Below, piece by piece: positions 28,842-39,610 of a stretch of 55,437 bases of DNA. Below the pieces are notes generated by a model, which made no database searches, was not told the DNA's origin, and worked only from the letters and a program-made list of their open reading frames with translations. The DNA comes from Henriciella sp. GTDB lineage: Bacteria > Pseudomonadota > Alphaproteobacteria > Caulobacterales > Hyphomonadaceae. The DNA lies in NCBI GenBank assembly GCA_012960415.1, contig DUBH01000054.1:26217-81653 (forward strand). The letters run 5' to 3'. The number at the start of each line of letters is the position of its first letter. Within the stretch, counting starts at the first letter, position 1. A program made the position numbers and the translations under genes.

Positions 28842-29846
28842 ATGAAAGTTGCCAGCCTGAAGAAGCCGGGCGGTCTGCAGAACATCCAGATCGAAACCCG
28901 CGATGACCCGAAGCCAAAAGCCGGTGAGGTGCTGATGCGGGTGAAGGCGAGCTCGCTGAACTATCACGACTTCGTAGTGGCGCAGGGCGGCATTCCGACG
29001 CCAGATGGCCGGATCCTGATGTCCGATGGCGCGGGCGAAGTGGTCGAGGTCGGCGAGGGCGTCACCCGATTCAAGAAGGGCGACAAGGTTCTCTCGACCT
29101 TCTTCCCCGGCTGGCGCGACGGACCGCCCGAACTCGACAAGATGCTGGCCGTGCCGGGTGACCGCATTGATGGCTTCTCGGCTGAACTCGTCGCCGTACG
29201 GGCAGAAGGCCTGACCCGTATGCCGGAGGGCTGGAGCTTTGCTGAAGCGGCGACCCTGCCCTGCGCGGCGCTGACCGCCTGGCGCGGCCTGATGGTCGAA
29301 AATTCCATCCAGCCCGGCGACTGGGTCCTGACACAGGGCACGGGCGGCGTGTCGATCTTTGCGCTTCAGTTTGCGAAGGCGGCTGGCGCGCGGGTGATCT
29401 CCACCTCATCCTCGCAGGAGAAGCTCGACAAGCTGAAAGAGCTCGGCGCCGATCATGTGATCAACTACAAGGAGACGCCGGACTGGGGCGCGAAGGCCAA
29501 AGAGCTGACAGGCGGCCGCGGCGTTGATGAAGTGATCGAGATTGGCGGCCCCGGCACGATGGCGCAGTCGATCGCAGCGTGTCGCATCGGCGGGCACATT
29601 TCGCTGATCGGTGTTCTGACGGGTATTTCTGGCGAAGTGCCAACTGCTGCGCTGTTCAGCTCCAACATTACCGTGTCCGGCATCACAGTCGGCTCGCGCC
29701 AGTCTCAGGAAGACATGATCGCGGCCATCGAATCGTCCGCCATCAAACCGGTAATCAGCGACCATTTCCCGCTTGAGAAACTCGCCGATGCGTTCGCGCA
29801 TCAGGCGAGCCAGAAGCACTTCGGCAAGATTGTTGTGGACATCTGA
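28842..29846 (+). CDS. Zinc-binding-dehydrogenase-like MDR oxidoreductase
   Basis: A 334-residue medium-chain dehydrogenase/reductase. It has the N-terminal catalytic domain (RVKASSLNYHDFVVAQG) and a Rossmann domain with QGTGGVSIFALQFAKAAGARV (about residues 165-185) for NAD(P)H. The cysteine ligands of catalytic zinc are absent at the usual place (SSLNYHD), so it is more like the quinone-reductase or enoyl-reductase branch than a zinc alcohol dehydrogenase. GGGAGAG precedes the ATG. A stem-loop after the gene suggests a single-gene transcript. Confidence 0.88.
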   Translation: MKVASLKKPGGLQNIQIETRDDPKPKAGEVLMRVKASSLNYHDFVVAQGGIPTPDGRILMSDGAGEVVEVGEGVTRFKKGDKVLSTFFPGWRDGPPELDKMLAVPGDRIDGFSAELVAVRAEGLTRMPEGWSFAEAATLPCAALTAWRGLMVENSIQPGDWVLTQGTGGVSIFALQFAKAAGARVISTSSSQEKLDKLKELGADHVINYKETPDWGAKAKELTGGRGVDEVIEIGGPGTMAQSIAACRIGGHISLIGVLTGISGEVPTAALFSSNITVSGITVGSRQSQEDMIAAIESSAIKPVISDHFPLEKLADAFAHQASQKHFGKIVVDI

Positions 29847-29872
29847 TCCTCAACGAAAATCGCAGTTCGAAC

Positions 29873-29901
29873 AGACAGGCCGGCATCCCCGGCCTGTCTT
29901 G
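29873..29901 (+). terminator. Probable terminator after MDR oxidoreductase
   Basis: An 11-bp perfect stem (AGACAGGCCGG at 29873-29883 with CCGGCCTGTCT at 29889-29899) with a 5-base loop, 27 bases after the stop codon. The T tract after it is short, so termination efficiency is uncertain. Confidence 0.6.
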
Positions 29902-29970
29902 CTGTGTGGCGTCTTATTGATTTTCCCAATAGGTATTTGGCGGCGTTTTGATTTGTTCGATGAAGCTTGA

Positions 29971-32226
<2,256 letters not shown>

Positions 32227-32250
32227 GCCCGACGCCAGTTACAAGACGCG

Positions 32251-32281
32251 AAAGCGCCCCGGCCCGTCCGGGGCGCTTTTT
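32251..32281 (+). terminator. Intrinsic terminator of katG
   Basis: A perfect 12-bp stem (AAAGCGCCCCGG at 32251-32262 with CCGGGGCGCTTT at 32268-32279), a 5-base loop and a short T run. It begins 24 bases after the katG stop codon. Confidence 0.93.
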
Positions 32282-32374
32282 CGTTGGGGAAACCAATAAA
32301 ATCCTCAACAATGGCTCGCCTAAGCCAAGGCCCCGGACTAGCATCAAGGTCAAACACGCTAGCGCGGAGGGATT

Positions 32375-32863
32375 ATGGCGCTTCGGATATCTCTGAACAT
32401 CAATGGCACAGAGCACGGTGTGGACCTTGAAGATCCTCGCCCGACCTTGCTCGACGTGCTTCGCGAACGGATCGGGCTTACAGGCACCAAAAAGGGCTGC
32501 GACCGCGGTCAGTGCGGGGCCTGTACAGTGCTGGTGGATGGGCGGCGCGTGAACAGCTGCCTCACCCTCGCGGTCAGTCTCGACGGCACTGAAATCACGA
32601 CGGTCGAAGGCCTCGCAGATGGCGACACGCTTCATCCGGTCCAGGCTGCCTTCATCGAGAATGACGGTTTCCAGTGCGGCTATTGCACGCCTGGCCAGAT
32701 CATGAGCGCGGTCGGCCTACTCAGTGAAACAGGTGGCAAGGCATCTGCAGAAGCGATCCGCGAAGGCATGAGCGGCAATCTCTGCCGTTGCGGGGCTTAT
32801 GCCGGCATTCAGGACGCCGTTCTTGAGGCGCAGGCGAATATCGCCAAGGCAGGCAAGTCATGA
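32375..32863 (+). CDS. Molybdenum hydroxylase, [2Fe-2S] subunit (PaoA-like)
   Basis: A 162-residue iron-sulfur subunit of the xanthine dehydrogenase/aldehyde oxidoreductase family. The plant-type ferredoxin cluster motif is CDRGQCGACTVLVDG with a fourth Cys in NSCLTLAV; the second cluster uses CGYCTPGQ and GNLCRCGAY. It passes electrons from the molybdenum site to FAD. Unlike E. coli PaoA it has no twin-arginine leader (it starts MALRISLNING), so the enzyme is probably cytoplasmic. GGAGGG precedes the ATG. The ATG of the FAD subunit overlaps its stop. Confidence 0.94.
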   Translation: MALRISLNINGTEHGVDLEDPRPTLLDVLRERIGLTGTKKGCDRGQCGACTVLVDGRRVNSCLTLAVSLDGTEITTVEGLADGDTLHPVQAAFIENDGFQCGYCTPGQIMSAVGLLSETGGKASAEAIREGMSGNLCRCGAYAGIQDAVLEAQANIAKAGKS

Positions 32864-33909
32864 ATATTTTCGATTATGAGCGACCGGAGACGGTCGCCGA
32901 TGCGATCAAGGCCGCCAGTAAACCCGGCGCTTCCTACTATGCAGGCGGCACGAACCTGTTGGACCTGATGAAGGCAGGCGTGCGCACGCCCGATAGCCTT
33001 GTCGACATCACACGCCTGGATGAGCTGCAGCGTGTCGAGCCACAGAAGGACGGCTCCCTGCGCATTGGGGCGATGGTGCGCAACTCAGACCTCGCCCGCA
33101 ACGCACTCATTCAAAAAGACTTTCCGGCCGTTGCTGAAGCGCTTCTCGCTGGTGCCTCGGGACAGCTTCGTAATGCAGCGACTGTAGGCGGAAACCTGAT
33201 GCAGCAGCCGCGCTGCGCCTATTTCTATGACCCTCACAGCGCCTGCAATCTCCATGAAGCTGGTCAGGGCTGCGATGCACTCGAGGGCGTGAATGGCAAA
33301 CATGCGGTCTTGGGCTGGACCAAGACCTGTATCGCGGTTCACCCGTCCGATTTCTGCGTTCCGCTCGCCGCGCTTGGTGCGCTGGTCGAGGTCGATGGAC
33401 CGGATGGAAGTCGGCAAATCGCGATCGATGAATTCTACCGCCTTCCAGATGCATCCACGCCGCCAGGCAGCGCGCTTAAGCAAGGCGAGATCATCACGGC
33501 GGTCACCCTGCCCTCTGACGCCAAGCATTTCGCCCCACGCGCCCGCTACATCAAGCTGCGGGACCGAACCTCCTACGCGTTCGCCATCGTGTCGGCTGCA
33601 GCAATGCTCCATATGGGCGATGGCCGAATAAAGGATGCACGCATTGCCTTTGGCGGTGTTGCCGCCAAGCCTTGGCGCGCCCGAGAAGCCGAAGATGCCT
33701 TGAACGGCGCTGAAGCAGGCGAAGCCGCATTCCGAAAGGCCGCTGACGCGGCCCTCGCTGACGCAAAGCCGTCCGGCGACAATGCGCACAAGATCGAACT
33801 CGCAAAGCGGATCCTTATCCGCGCACTCAAGGCCGCCGCCGATGGCACTCCGGCAACCATGCCGGACCTGCCCGGCTCTGTCTTCGCAACCGGGAAGGAG
33901 GCACGATAA
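32860..33909 (+). CDS. Molybdenum hydroxylase, FAD subunit (PaoB-like)
   Basis: A 349-residue FAD-binding subunit. The FAD motif is YAGGTNLLDLMKAGV (about residues 27-41) and the second is ATVGGNLMQQ. Between about residues 118 and 165 there is a cysteine-bearing loop (RCAYFYDPHSACN, GQGCDALEG, KTCIAVHPSDFC). In PaoB such a loop holds an additional [4Fe-4S] cluster, which is unusual for this enzyme family, so a PaoB-type subunit is inferred. Start and stop codons overlap the neighbouring subunit genes, indicating stoichiometric translation. Confidence 0.93.
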   Translation: MNIFDYERPETVADAIKAASKPGASYYAGGTNLLDLMKAGVRTPDSLVDITRLDELQRVEPQKDGSLRIGAMVRNSDLARNALIQKDFPAVAEALLAGASGQLRNAATVGGNLMQQPRCAYFYDPHSACNLHEAGQGCDALEGVNGKHAVLGWTKTCIAVHPSDFCVPLAALGALVEVDGPDGSRQIAIDEFYRLPDASTPPGSALKQGEIITAVTLPSDAKHFAPRARYIKLRDRTSYAFAIVSAAAMLHMGDGRIKDARIAFGGVAAKPWRAREAEDALNGAEAGEAAFRKAADAALADAKPSGDNAHKIELAKRILIRALKAAADGTPATMPDLPGSVFATGKEAR

Positions 33910-36182
33910 TGGCTGATATACCGATGGTTGCCGCACACCATGTCCGGCTCGGCTCGAATTCCGGCCAGTCGATGACGCGCAAAGACGGCCTTGCCAAGGT
34001 CACCGGAAAAGCAAACTACGCCGCTGACAACCGGCCCGAAGGCCTGCTCCACGCGGTTTTTGCGGGCGCCAGCATCGCCCGTGGCCGCGTCACCTCGCTC
34101 GATACCAAAGCAGCGCTTGCCCATCCGGGCGTCGTCCATGTCATGACGCCGGACAATACCTCTGCCCTGTCGCAGGACCCGGACGAAAAAACGACGCCCT
34201 TCACCGCACGGATCGATGTGCTCCAGCACGATGATGTCCGCTATGCCGGACAGCCCATTGCGGTCGTCGTAGCCGAAACGCTCGAGGCCGCAATTGAGGG
34301 CGCACGCCTCATCAAGGCAGAGTATGACGAGCAGCCAGCGCGGATCGGTTTTGATGACGGCGAGGCTTTCACGCCTGAAGCGGTTGGCATATCGACCCCG
34401 CCAAAGTTCGCGACCGGAGATCTCGAGGATCAACGCAAGCAGGCGGCGTCCAGTGTGAGCGTCGTTGTGGAGACACCGCTCCAGTATCACAATGCGATGG
34501 AGCCGCATGCGGTCGTCGCCGCGTGGGATGGCGACAAGCTCACTGTCGACATGCCCAATCAGGCCATCGGCCTCGCCAAGCCAAGCATCGCCAATTATTT
34601 CGGCATTCCGGCAGAGAATGTGACGCTTCGTTCGCCCTATCTCGGTGGCGGCTTTGGTTCCAAGGCAGTCCTGTTCGGCCCGCAAATGCTGGGCATACTT
34701 GCTGCGCGCGAACTGAAACGCCCGGTGAAGCTGGCGCTGAAACGTGACCAGATGTTCGGACCGGTCCAGCACCGTAGCGCCACACGTCAGACGGTCCGCT
34801 ACGACATGGACGCAGACAACCGCCTGCTCGCATTTGAGCATCGGGCCAATGTGTCGACCAGCAGCTTTGACAACTGGCTGGATGGCGCTGCCAATGCGGG
34901 TCTCAGCCTCTATGCGACGCCAGCAATCAGCGTCGCCCATACCGGCACGCGGTTCGACACAGGTACGCCGGGCGCCATGCGCGCACCGGGCATCGCCACA
35001 GGCTCTGCCGTCATTGAATGCGCCATGGATATGGCGGCCGAGAAGGCTGGAATGGATCCGCTTGAGTTTCGTCTTCTGAACTATGCAGAGAAAGACCACT
35101 CAAACGGAAAACCATATTCCGCCAAGGCCTTGCGCGAATGTTATGAGACGGCCGCTAACGCCTTCGGGTGGAAAGACAGACCTCTCAAACCCGGACAGAT
35201 GCGTGATGAAAATGGCATGCTGACCGGCTGGGGCATGGGCACCAGCATCTTCCATGCGCCCTTCTTCCCGGCAAAGGCGCGGGCTGTGTTGCGCAAGGAC
35301 GGCTCGGCGCGTGCTGAAACGTCCGGTGCCGATATGGGTCAGGGCGCGTGGACCGCACTCTGGCAGATGGCAGCAGACGGCCTCGGCATGGCCGCCGACG
35401 ATATTGACTTCGACATCGGCCATTCAGACCTGCCGGACGGCAGTGTCGCCGGTGGGTCTGCGCATACGGCCTCGGCTGGTGGTGCGCTCTTCGCAGCCGG
35501 CAATGACGTCATCCGTCAGCTGGCAGAAATCGCGACCAAGGACAGCGACTCCCCTCTCTTCGGGGCGGGCAATGAACGCCTGATCGGCGAGAATGGGCGT
35601 CTTTTCAAGGCCAGCGACCCAAATGTGGGCGAATCCTACACCGCGATCCTGGAGCGCGCCGGCATCGATGAGATCGAAGGCCAGGGCCGGGGTAACCGCG
35701 ACAAGGCGAGTACCGAGACCTATGCCATGTTCTCGCACGGCGCCGTCTTTGCCGAGGTGAAAGTGGATCCGGACCTCTATCAGGTTCGCGTCAGCCGTCT
35801 TGTGGGTGCGTTCGCAGCAGGCCGGATAATCAATCCGCGGCTTGCGAAGAGCCAGCTTACCGGCGGCATGATCTGGGGCATGAGCTTTGCGCTTCACGAA
35901 GAAGGCGTCCACGACAAGCGAACGGGCCGCCCGCTGAACAATGACTTTGCGGGCTATCACATACCGGTGCTGGCGGACGTCCCTCATGTTGAAGCGCTGC
36001 TCGTCGATGAGGACGATCCGCACGTAAACGATCTCGGCGTCAAAGGCGTTGGTGAGCTTGGTATCACGGGCACGGTGGGTGCGATTGCCAACGCTATCTG
36101 GCATGCGACAGGCGTGCGGACAGGCCGCTATCCAATCAAAATCGAAGATCTGCTCAAAGGCGCCGAAGCCTTGAAGGCCTAA
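33909..36182 (+). CDS. Molybdenum hydroxylase, molybdopterin catalytic subunit (PaoC-like)
   Basis: A 757-residue catalytic subunit. Molybdopterin-binding segments are SPYLGGGFGSKAVL (about residues 240-253) and the C-terminal GVGELGITGTVGAIANAI, whose glutamate is the catalytic base. The family hydroxylates aldehydes or N-heterocycles with water as oxygen donor; broad-range aldehyde oxidation is most likely by similarity to PaoC. Its ATG overlaps the stop of the FAD subunit. The insertion chaperone (PaoD/XdhC) is not adjacent. Its stop overlaps by 3 bases the end of the convergent ligD gene. Confidence 0.95.
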   Translation: MADIPMVAAHHVRLGSNSGQSMTRKDGLAKVTGKANYAADNRPEGLLHAVFAGASIARGRVTSLDTKAALAHPGVVHVMTPDNTSALSQDPDEKTTPFTARIDVLQHDDVRYAGQPIAVVVAETLEAAIEGARLIKAEYDEQPARIGFDDGEAFTPEAVGISTPPKFATGDLEDQRKQAASSVSVVVETPLQYHNAMEPHAVVAAWDGDKLTVDMPNQAIGLAKPSIANYFGIPAENVTLRSPYLGGGFGSKAVLFGPQMLGILAARELKRPVKLALKRDQMFGPVQHRSATRQTVRYDMDADNRLLAFEHRANVSTSSFDNWLDGAANAGLSLYATPAISVAHTGTRFDTGTPGAMRAPGIATGSAVIECAMDMAAEKAGMDPLEFRLLNYAEKDHSNGKPYSAKALRECYETAANAFGWKDRPLKPGQMRDENGMLTGWGMGTSIFHAPFFPAKARAVLRKDGSARAETSGADMGQGAWTALWQMAADGLGMAADDIDFDIGHSDLPDGSVAGGSAHTASAGGALFAAGNDVIRQLAEIATKDSDSPLFGAGNERLIGENGRLFKASDPNVGESYTAILERAGIDEIEGQGRGNRDKASTETYAMFSHGAVFAEVKVDPDLYQVRVSRLVGAFAAGRIINPRLAKSQLTGGMIWGMSFALHEEGVHDKRTGRPLNNDFAGYHIPVLADVPHVEALLVDEDDPHVNDLGVKGVGELGITGTVGAIANAIWHATGVRTGRYPIKIEDLLKGAEALKA

Positions 36183-38668
36183 TCGCCCGACAGAACGTCC
36201 AGAACACTCTTCGAGATAGATTGGCGGACCGCGTCATACCCTTCCCAAGGGTCGGATTTCAGCGCGGCAAGCCGGCGTCGGATCGTCGATAGCGTATAGT
36301 CGTGCCCAGAGCTGATGCCATACAGCTCATCCCAACGTACGGGCGTCGCGATCGGCGCGCCCGGCCTTGCGCGCAGTGAATAGGGACAGACCGCGGTCGC
36401 GCCGCGCTCATTGCGCAGCCAGTCGATGAAAATGCGCCCTTTACGTTTGGCTTTGGACATCTCGGCGACGTAACGGTCCGGATCAGCCTCGGACAGTTTT
36501 CTTGCGAGCCCCCGGGCGGCGGCTTTCACTTCATCCCAACCCTGCCTGCGCTCCAGCGGAGCGATGACATGGATGCCTTTGCCGCCCGTCAGCAACGCAA
36601 AGGTCTGGAGCCCTGCCGCGTCGAGCACATCGCGCACTTCAAAGGCTGCGCTTTTCACATCTTCAAAATCAAGCCCCTCATCCGGGTCGAGATCAAGAAC
36701 GAGACGGTCAGGGCGTTCCAGCCGATCCGTTCGCGAGCCCCAGATGTGCAGCTCCAAAGCGCCAATCTGCGCCGCTGACACCAGAGCTTCAGCCGTATTC
36801 AGGACTAGATAGCCGGACGTCTCTCCGTCTTTCTCTTCTATCTGCACCTCGTCGATCGCATCCGGGACGGAGTCCGTATGGTGTTTCTGATAGAAGCACT
36901 TGCCGCCGGCCCCGGACGGACAGCGGACCAAGCTGACGGGATGGCCCTTGATGTACGGCAGCATGCGCGGCGCGATCTCGGCCAGGTATTCGGCAATCTC
37001 TCGCTTGGTTGCGCCCCGCTCTTCATAGACGACGCGGTCTGGATGACTGATGCGTACGCCAAGTACCGTTTCATCATCCCCGTTTCCGACTGTCTCGGCT
37101 TCCTTCTCACTGGCCGTTCTCACCTGCCGTGCCTCCTTGTCCTCGCGAAGGCCCTGGAAGCTTGGATGGCGAAGCCGGCCGTCGGGCGTGCGCTCTGTGT
37201 AGGCGATTTCGGCCACGAGCATTGGCGTCAGCCATACAGCGCCGCGCCTGGCGTCGGCTGGCAAATCTTCGAAAGCGCTCGTCTTGCGCTCAAGCTTCGT
37301 CATCGCCTCCAACAGCTCATCCATCATCGCTTCATCGAACCCTGTACCGACGCGGCCGCGATAGCGAAGACTACCATCTTCAAATTCGCCGAGGAGAAGT
37401 GACGCAAACGGTCGGCCCTTCTTGTCCGACTTGCGGTAACCGCCGATCACGAACTCATCACGGCCAACGCATTTCGACTTGATCCAGCCCGATCCGCGGC
37501 CGGACACATATTTCGATGCCGCCTTCTTGGAGATGATACCCTCCAGCCCCATCCCGCAGGCCTTGCCGATCACGTCGTCGCCCTTGCCTTCGATGTGGTC
37601 GGAGAAACGCACGATCTCATCGTCGGCGGGAGTGATTTCGCGCAACGCGGCTTTCCGCTCTGTAAGAGGTTTTTTGCGCAAATCCTTGCCGTCGCGCGAA
37701 AGCAGATCGAACGCGTAGAAGGCTAATGTCGCCTCGTGCTCGCCCCTTGTTGCTGCCTGAAGAGACGCGAAATGGCTATGCCCGCGTTCATCGAGAGCCA
37801 CCAGCTCGCCGTCGATGGCCGCAGTCTCCACCTCAAGCGCTGCAAGTGCTTTCGCGACGGCGGGATAGCGGTCTGTCCAGTCCTTGCCATTACGGGTGAT
37901 CAGCCGGGCCTGATGGCCCGCGATCAACGCCTGAATTCTGTAGCCATCAAATTTGAGCTCATGGAGCCAATCATCGCCTGAGGGCGAATCATCGCGGAGT
38001 TTGGCAAGCTGTGGCTCTAAAAATTCAGGGAAGTCGGGCACTTCGTCCTCTCCGAGTATGCCAGCATCACCGCCGGCAGCCGCCTCTTCGATCTCTTCGA
38101 AGTCGCGGTCGCTCGTTACGCTGGTCTGCCAGGTTTCGCGCGGGTCCGATTTGCGATCAGCCTCATCATCCTTTTCCTTGATCAGGAGCCAGTTCTGCTT
38201 GTCCCTGGTGGAATTGTTTTTCATCAGGACGAGCGCCCAGCCACCCTTCAGCCGCTCCCCTTTGAGATTGAACTTGAGCGAGCCTTTCTTGAGGCCCTCA
38301 TATGGGTCTTCGCGAGGTTCCCATTCGCCCCGGTCCCACAACATGACAGTGCCCGCGCCATAGCCGTCAGGGATCACACCTTCAAAGCTACCATAGTCGA
38401 GGGGGTGGTCTTCGGTCCGCACGGCCAGACGTTTGTCTGATGGGTTGAGGCTCGGCCCTTTCGTGACCGCCCAACTTTTCAGAACACCATCAAGCTCAAG
38501 CCGGAAATCGTAATGCAGCCGGCTCGCATCATGCTTCTGGATGACAAAGCTCAGCGTGCCCTTCTTTGACTTGGAGCGCTTTGATTTTGAGCCATCAGGT
38601 TCCGGCGTACGCGTGAAGTCACGCTTCTGCCGGTAGGTCTGAAGGGTATCTGACTGACTCTTCGCCAT
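36179..38668 (-). CDS. ligD: ATP-dependent DNA ligase D (end joining)
   Basis: An 829-residue multi-domain protein of non-homologous end joining. Domain order is 3'-phosphoesterase (about residues 35-190, with KHDASRLHYDFRLE and HPLDYGSFEGVIP), ATP-dependent ligase (about 215-530, nucleotidyl lysine in HELKFDGYR at about 239) and primase/polymerase (about 550-829, with the metal-binding LDLDPDEGL). This PE-LIG-POL order is the one known from Pseudomonas. It trims, fills and seals broken ends after Ku loading. ku lies 5 bases upstream on the same strand, forming a two-gene operon. Confidence 0.97.
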   Translation of the reverse strand: MAKSQSDTLQTYRQKRDFTRTPEPDGSKSKRSKSKKGTLSFVIQKHDASRLHYDFRLELDGVLKSWAVTKGPSLNPSDKRLAVRTEDHPLDYGSFEGVIPDGYGAGTVMLWDRGEWEPREDPYEGLKKGSLKFNLKGERLKGGWALVLMKNNSTRDKQNWLLIKEKDDEADRKSDPRETWQTSVTSDRDFEEIEEAAAGGDAGILGEDEVPDFPEFLEPQLAKLRDDSPSGDDWLHELKFDGYRIQALIAGHQARLITRNGKDWTDRYPAVAKALAALEVETAAIDGELVALDERGHSHFASLQAATRGEHEATLAFYAFDLLSRDGKDLRKKPLTERKAALREITPADDEIVRFSDHIEGKGDDVIGKACGMGLEGIISKKAASKYVSGRGSGWIKSKCVGRDEFVIGGYRKSDKKGRPFASLLLGEFEDGSLRYRGRVGTGFDEAMMDELLEAMTKLERKTSAFEDLPADARRGAVWLTPMLVAEIAYTERTPDGRLRHPSFQGLREDKEARQVRTASEKEAETVGNGDDETVLGVRISHPDRVVYEERGATKREIAEYLAEIAPRMLPYIKGHPVSLVRCPSGAGGKCFYQKHHTDSVPDAIDEVQIEEKDGETSGYLVLNTAEALVSAAQIGALELHIWGSRTDRLERPDRLVLDLDPDEGLDFEDVKSAAFEVRDVLDAAGLQTFALLTGGKGIHVIAPLERRQGWDEVKAAARGLARKLSEADPDRYVAEMSKAKRKGRIFIDWLRNERGATAVCPYSLRARPGAPIATPVRWDELYGISSGHDYTLSTIRRRLAALKSDPWEGYDAVRQSISKSVLDVLSGD

Positions 38669-38673
38669 CAGGA

Positions 38674-39534
38674 TCAGGCCGCTTTACCCGACTTGGACTT
38701 CGACGACTTGGACGACGTCTTCTTCTTTGTTCCACCCTTGTCCTTGTCGACGCTTTTCTTCAGCGCCTCCATCAGGTCGACCACTTTGCCGCGTCCGCCA
38801 GAAGCGCTGGCGCCGTCAGAGCTCTCATCGTGGCTGATGGCACCCTCCTCACGCTTCTCCTTGATGAGCTCCATGAGTGCATCGGCATAGCTCGACTTGA
38901 ACACCTCCGGCTTGAACGGCTTCGCCTTGCGCTCGATCAGCTCGCTCGCAAGCTCCAGCATCTCCTTGTCCGGCTTCATCTCGGGGATATCGTCGAACAC
39001 CGTGTCGCTTTCGCGGATCTCGTCAGCGAAACGGAGCGTTTCGAGGAGCAGTCCGTCCCCGCATGGCTTGATCGCGACAACGTAATCGCGCCCACGCACT
39101 GCCATCTGGCCGAGGCCGACCATCTTGTTCTTGCGCAGGGCCTCGCGAATAACGGTGAAACCTTCAGCCGCGACCTCGTCATCGCGGGGCACGACGTAGT
39201 AAGGCTTTTCGAAGTAGCGCGGATCGATTTCACAGGCTTCGACGAACTGGACCAGATCGATGGTCCGTTTGCTTTCCAGCTTGATCTCGTCGAGTTCATC
39301 CGGCTCCAGGATGACATACTCATCCTTGCTGGTCTCAAACCCTTTGACGATCTCATCGGTATCGACCGGGCCGACGCCTTCCGCGATCTTCTGATAGCGG
39401 ATCCGCTTGCCGCTTGGCTTATGGATCTGGCGCAGCGAGACGCGCTTCTGCGAGCTCGTCGCCGAATAAAGTTCAATACCGATATTCACGAGGGAAAGGC
39501 GTAGATAGCCCTTCCAGTATGCACGCATAGCCAT
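38674..39534 (-). CDS. ku: Ku end-binding protein
   Basis: A 286-residue bacterial Ku homodimer subunit, starting MAMRAYWKGYLRLSLVNIGIELY with the Ku core beta-barrel and the segment MVGLGQMAVRGRDYVVAIKP. The last about 25 residues are a Lys/Ser repeat tail (KGGTKKKTSSKSSKSKSGK) of the kind that aids DNA contact and threading in other bacterial Ku proteins. It binds double-strand ends and recruits LigD, encoded directly downstream. No additional regulatory element is obvious in the 76 bases upstream. Confidence 0.97.
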   Translation of the reverse strand: MAMRAYWKGYLRLSLVNIGIELYSATSSQKRVSLRQIHKPSGKRIRYQKIAEGVGPVDTDEIVKGFETSKDEYVILEPDELDEIKLESKRTIDLVQFVEACEIDPRYFEKPYYVVPRDDEVAAEGFTVIREALRKNKMVGLGQMAVRGRDYVVAIKPCGDGLLLETLRFADEIRESDTVFDDIPEMKPDKEMLELASELIERKAKPFKPEVFKSSYADALMELIKEKREEGAISHDESSDGASASGGRGKVVDLMEALKKSVDKDKGGTKKKTSSKSSKSKSGKAA

Positions 39535-39610
39535 TGTCGGACCTCCATTGGCGAATCAATGCCGATCGCCGAATTCGGTTCCGGAGGATGATTGCCAAGA
39601 CCTGGCCGCC

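Noticed and set aside
33573..35099. 508-codon minus-strand open frame opposite the molybdenum hydroxylase genes
   Set aside because: It spans the junction of two real coupled genes and gives no recognisable protein.
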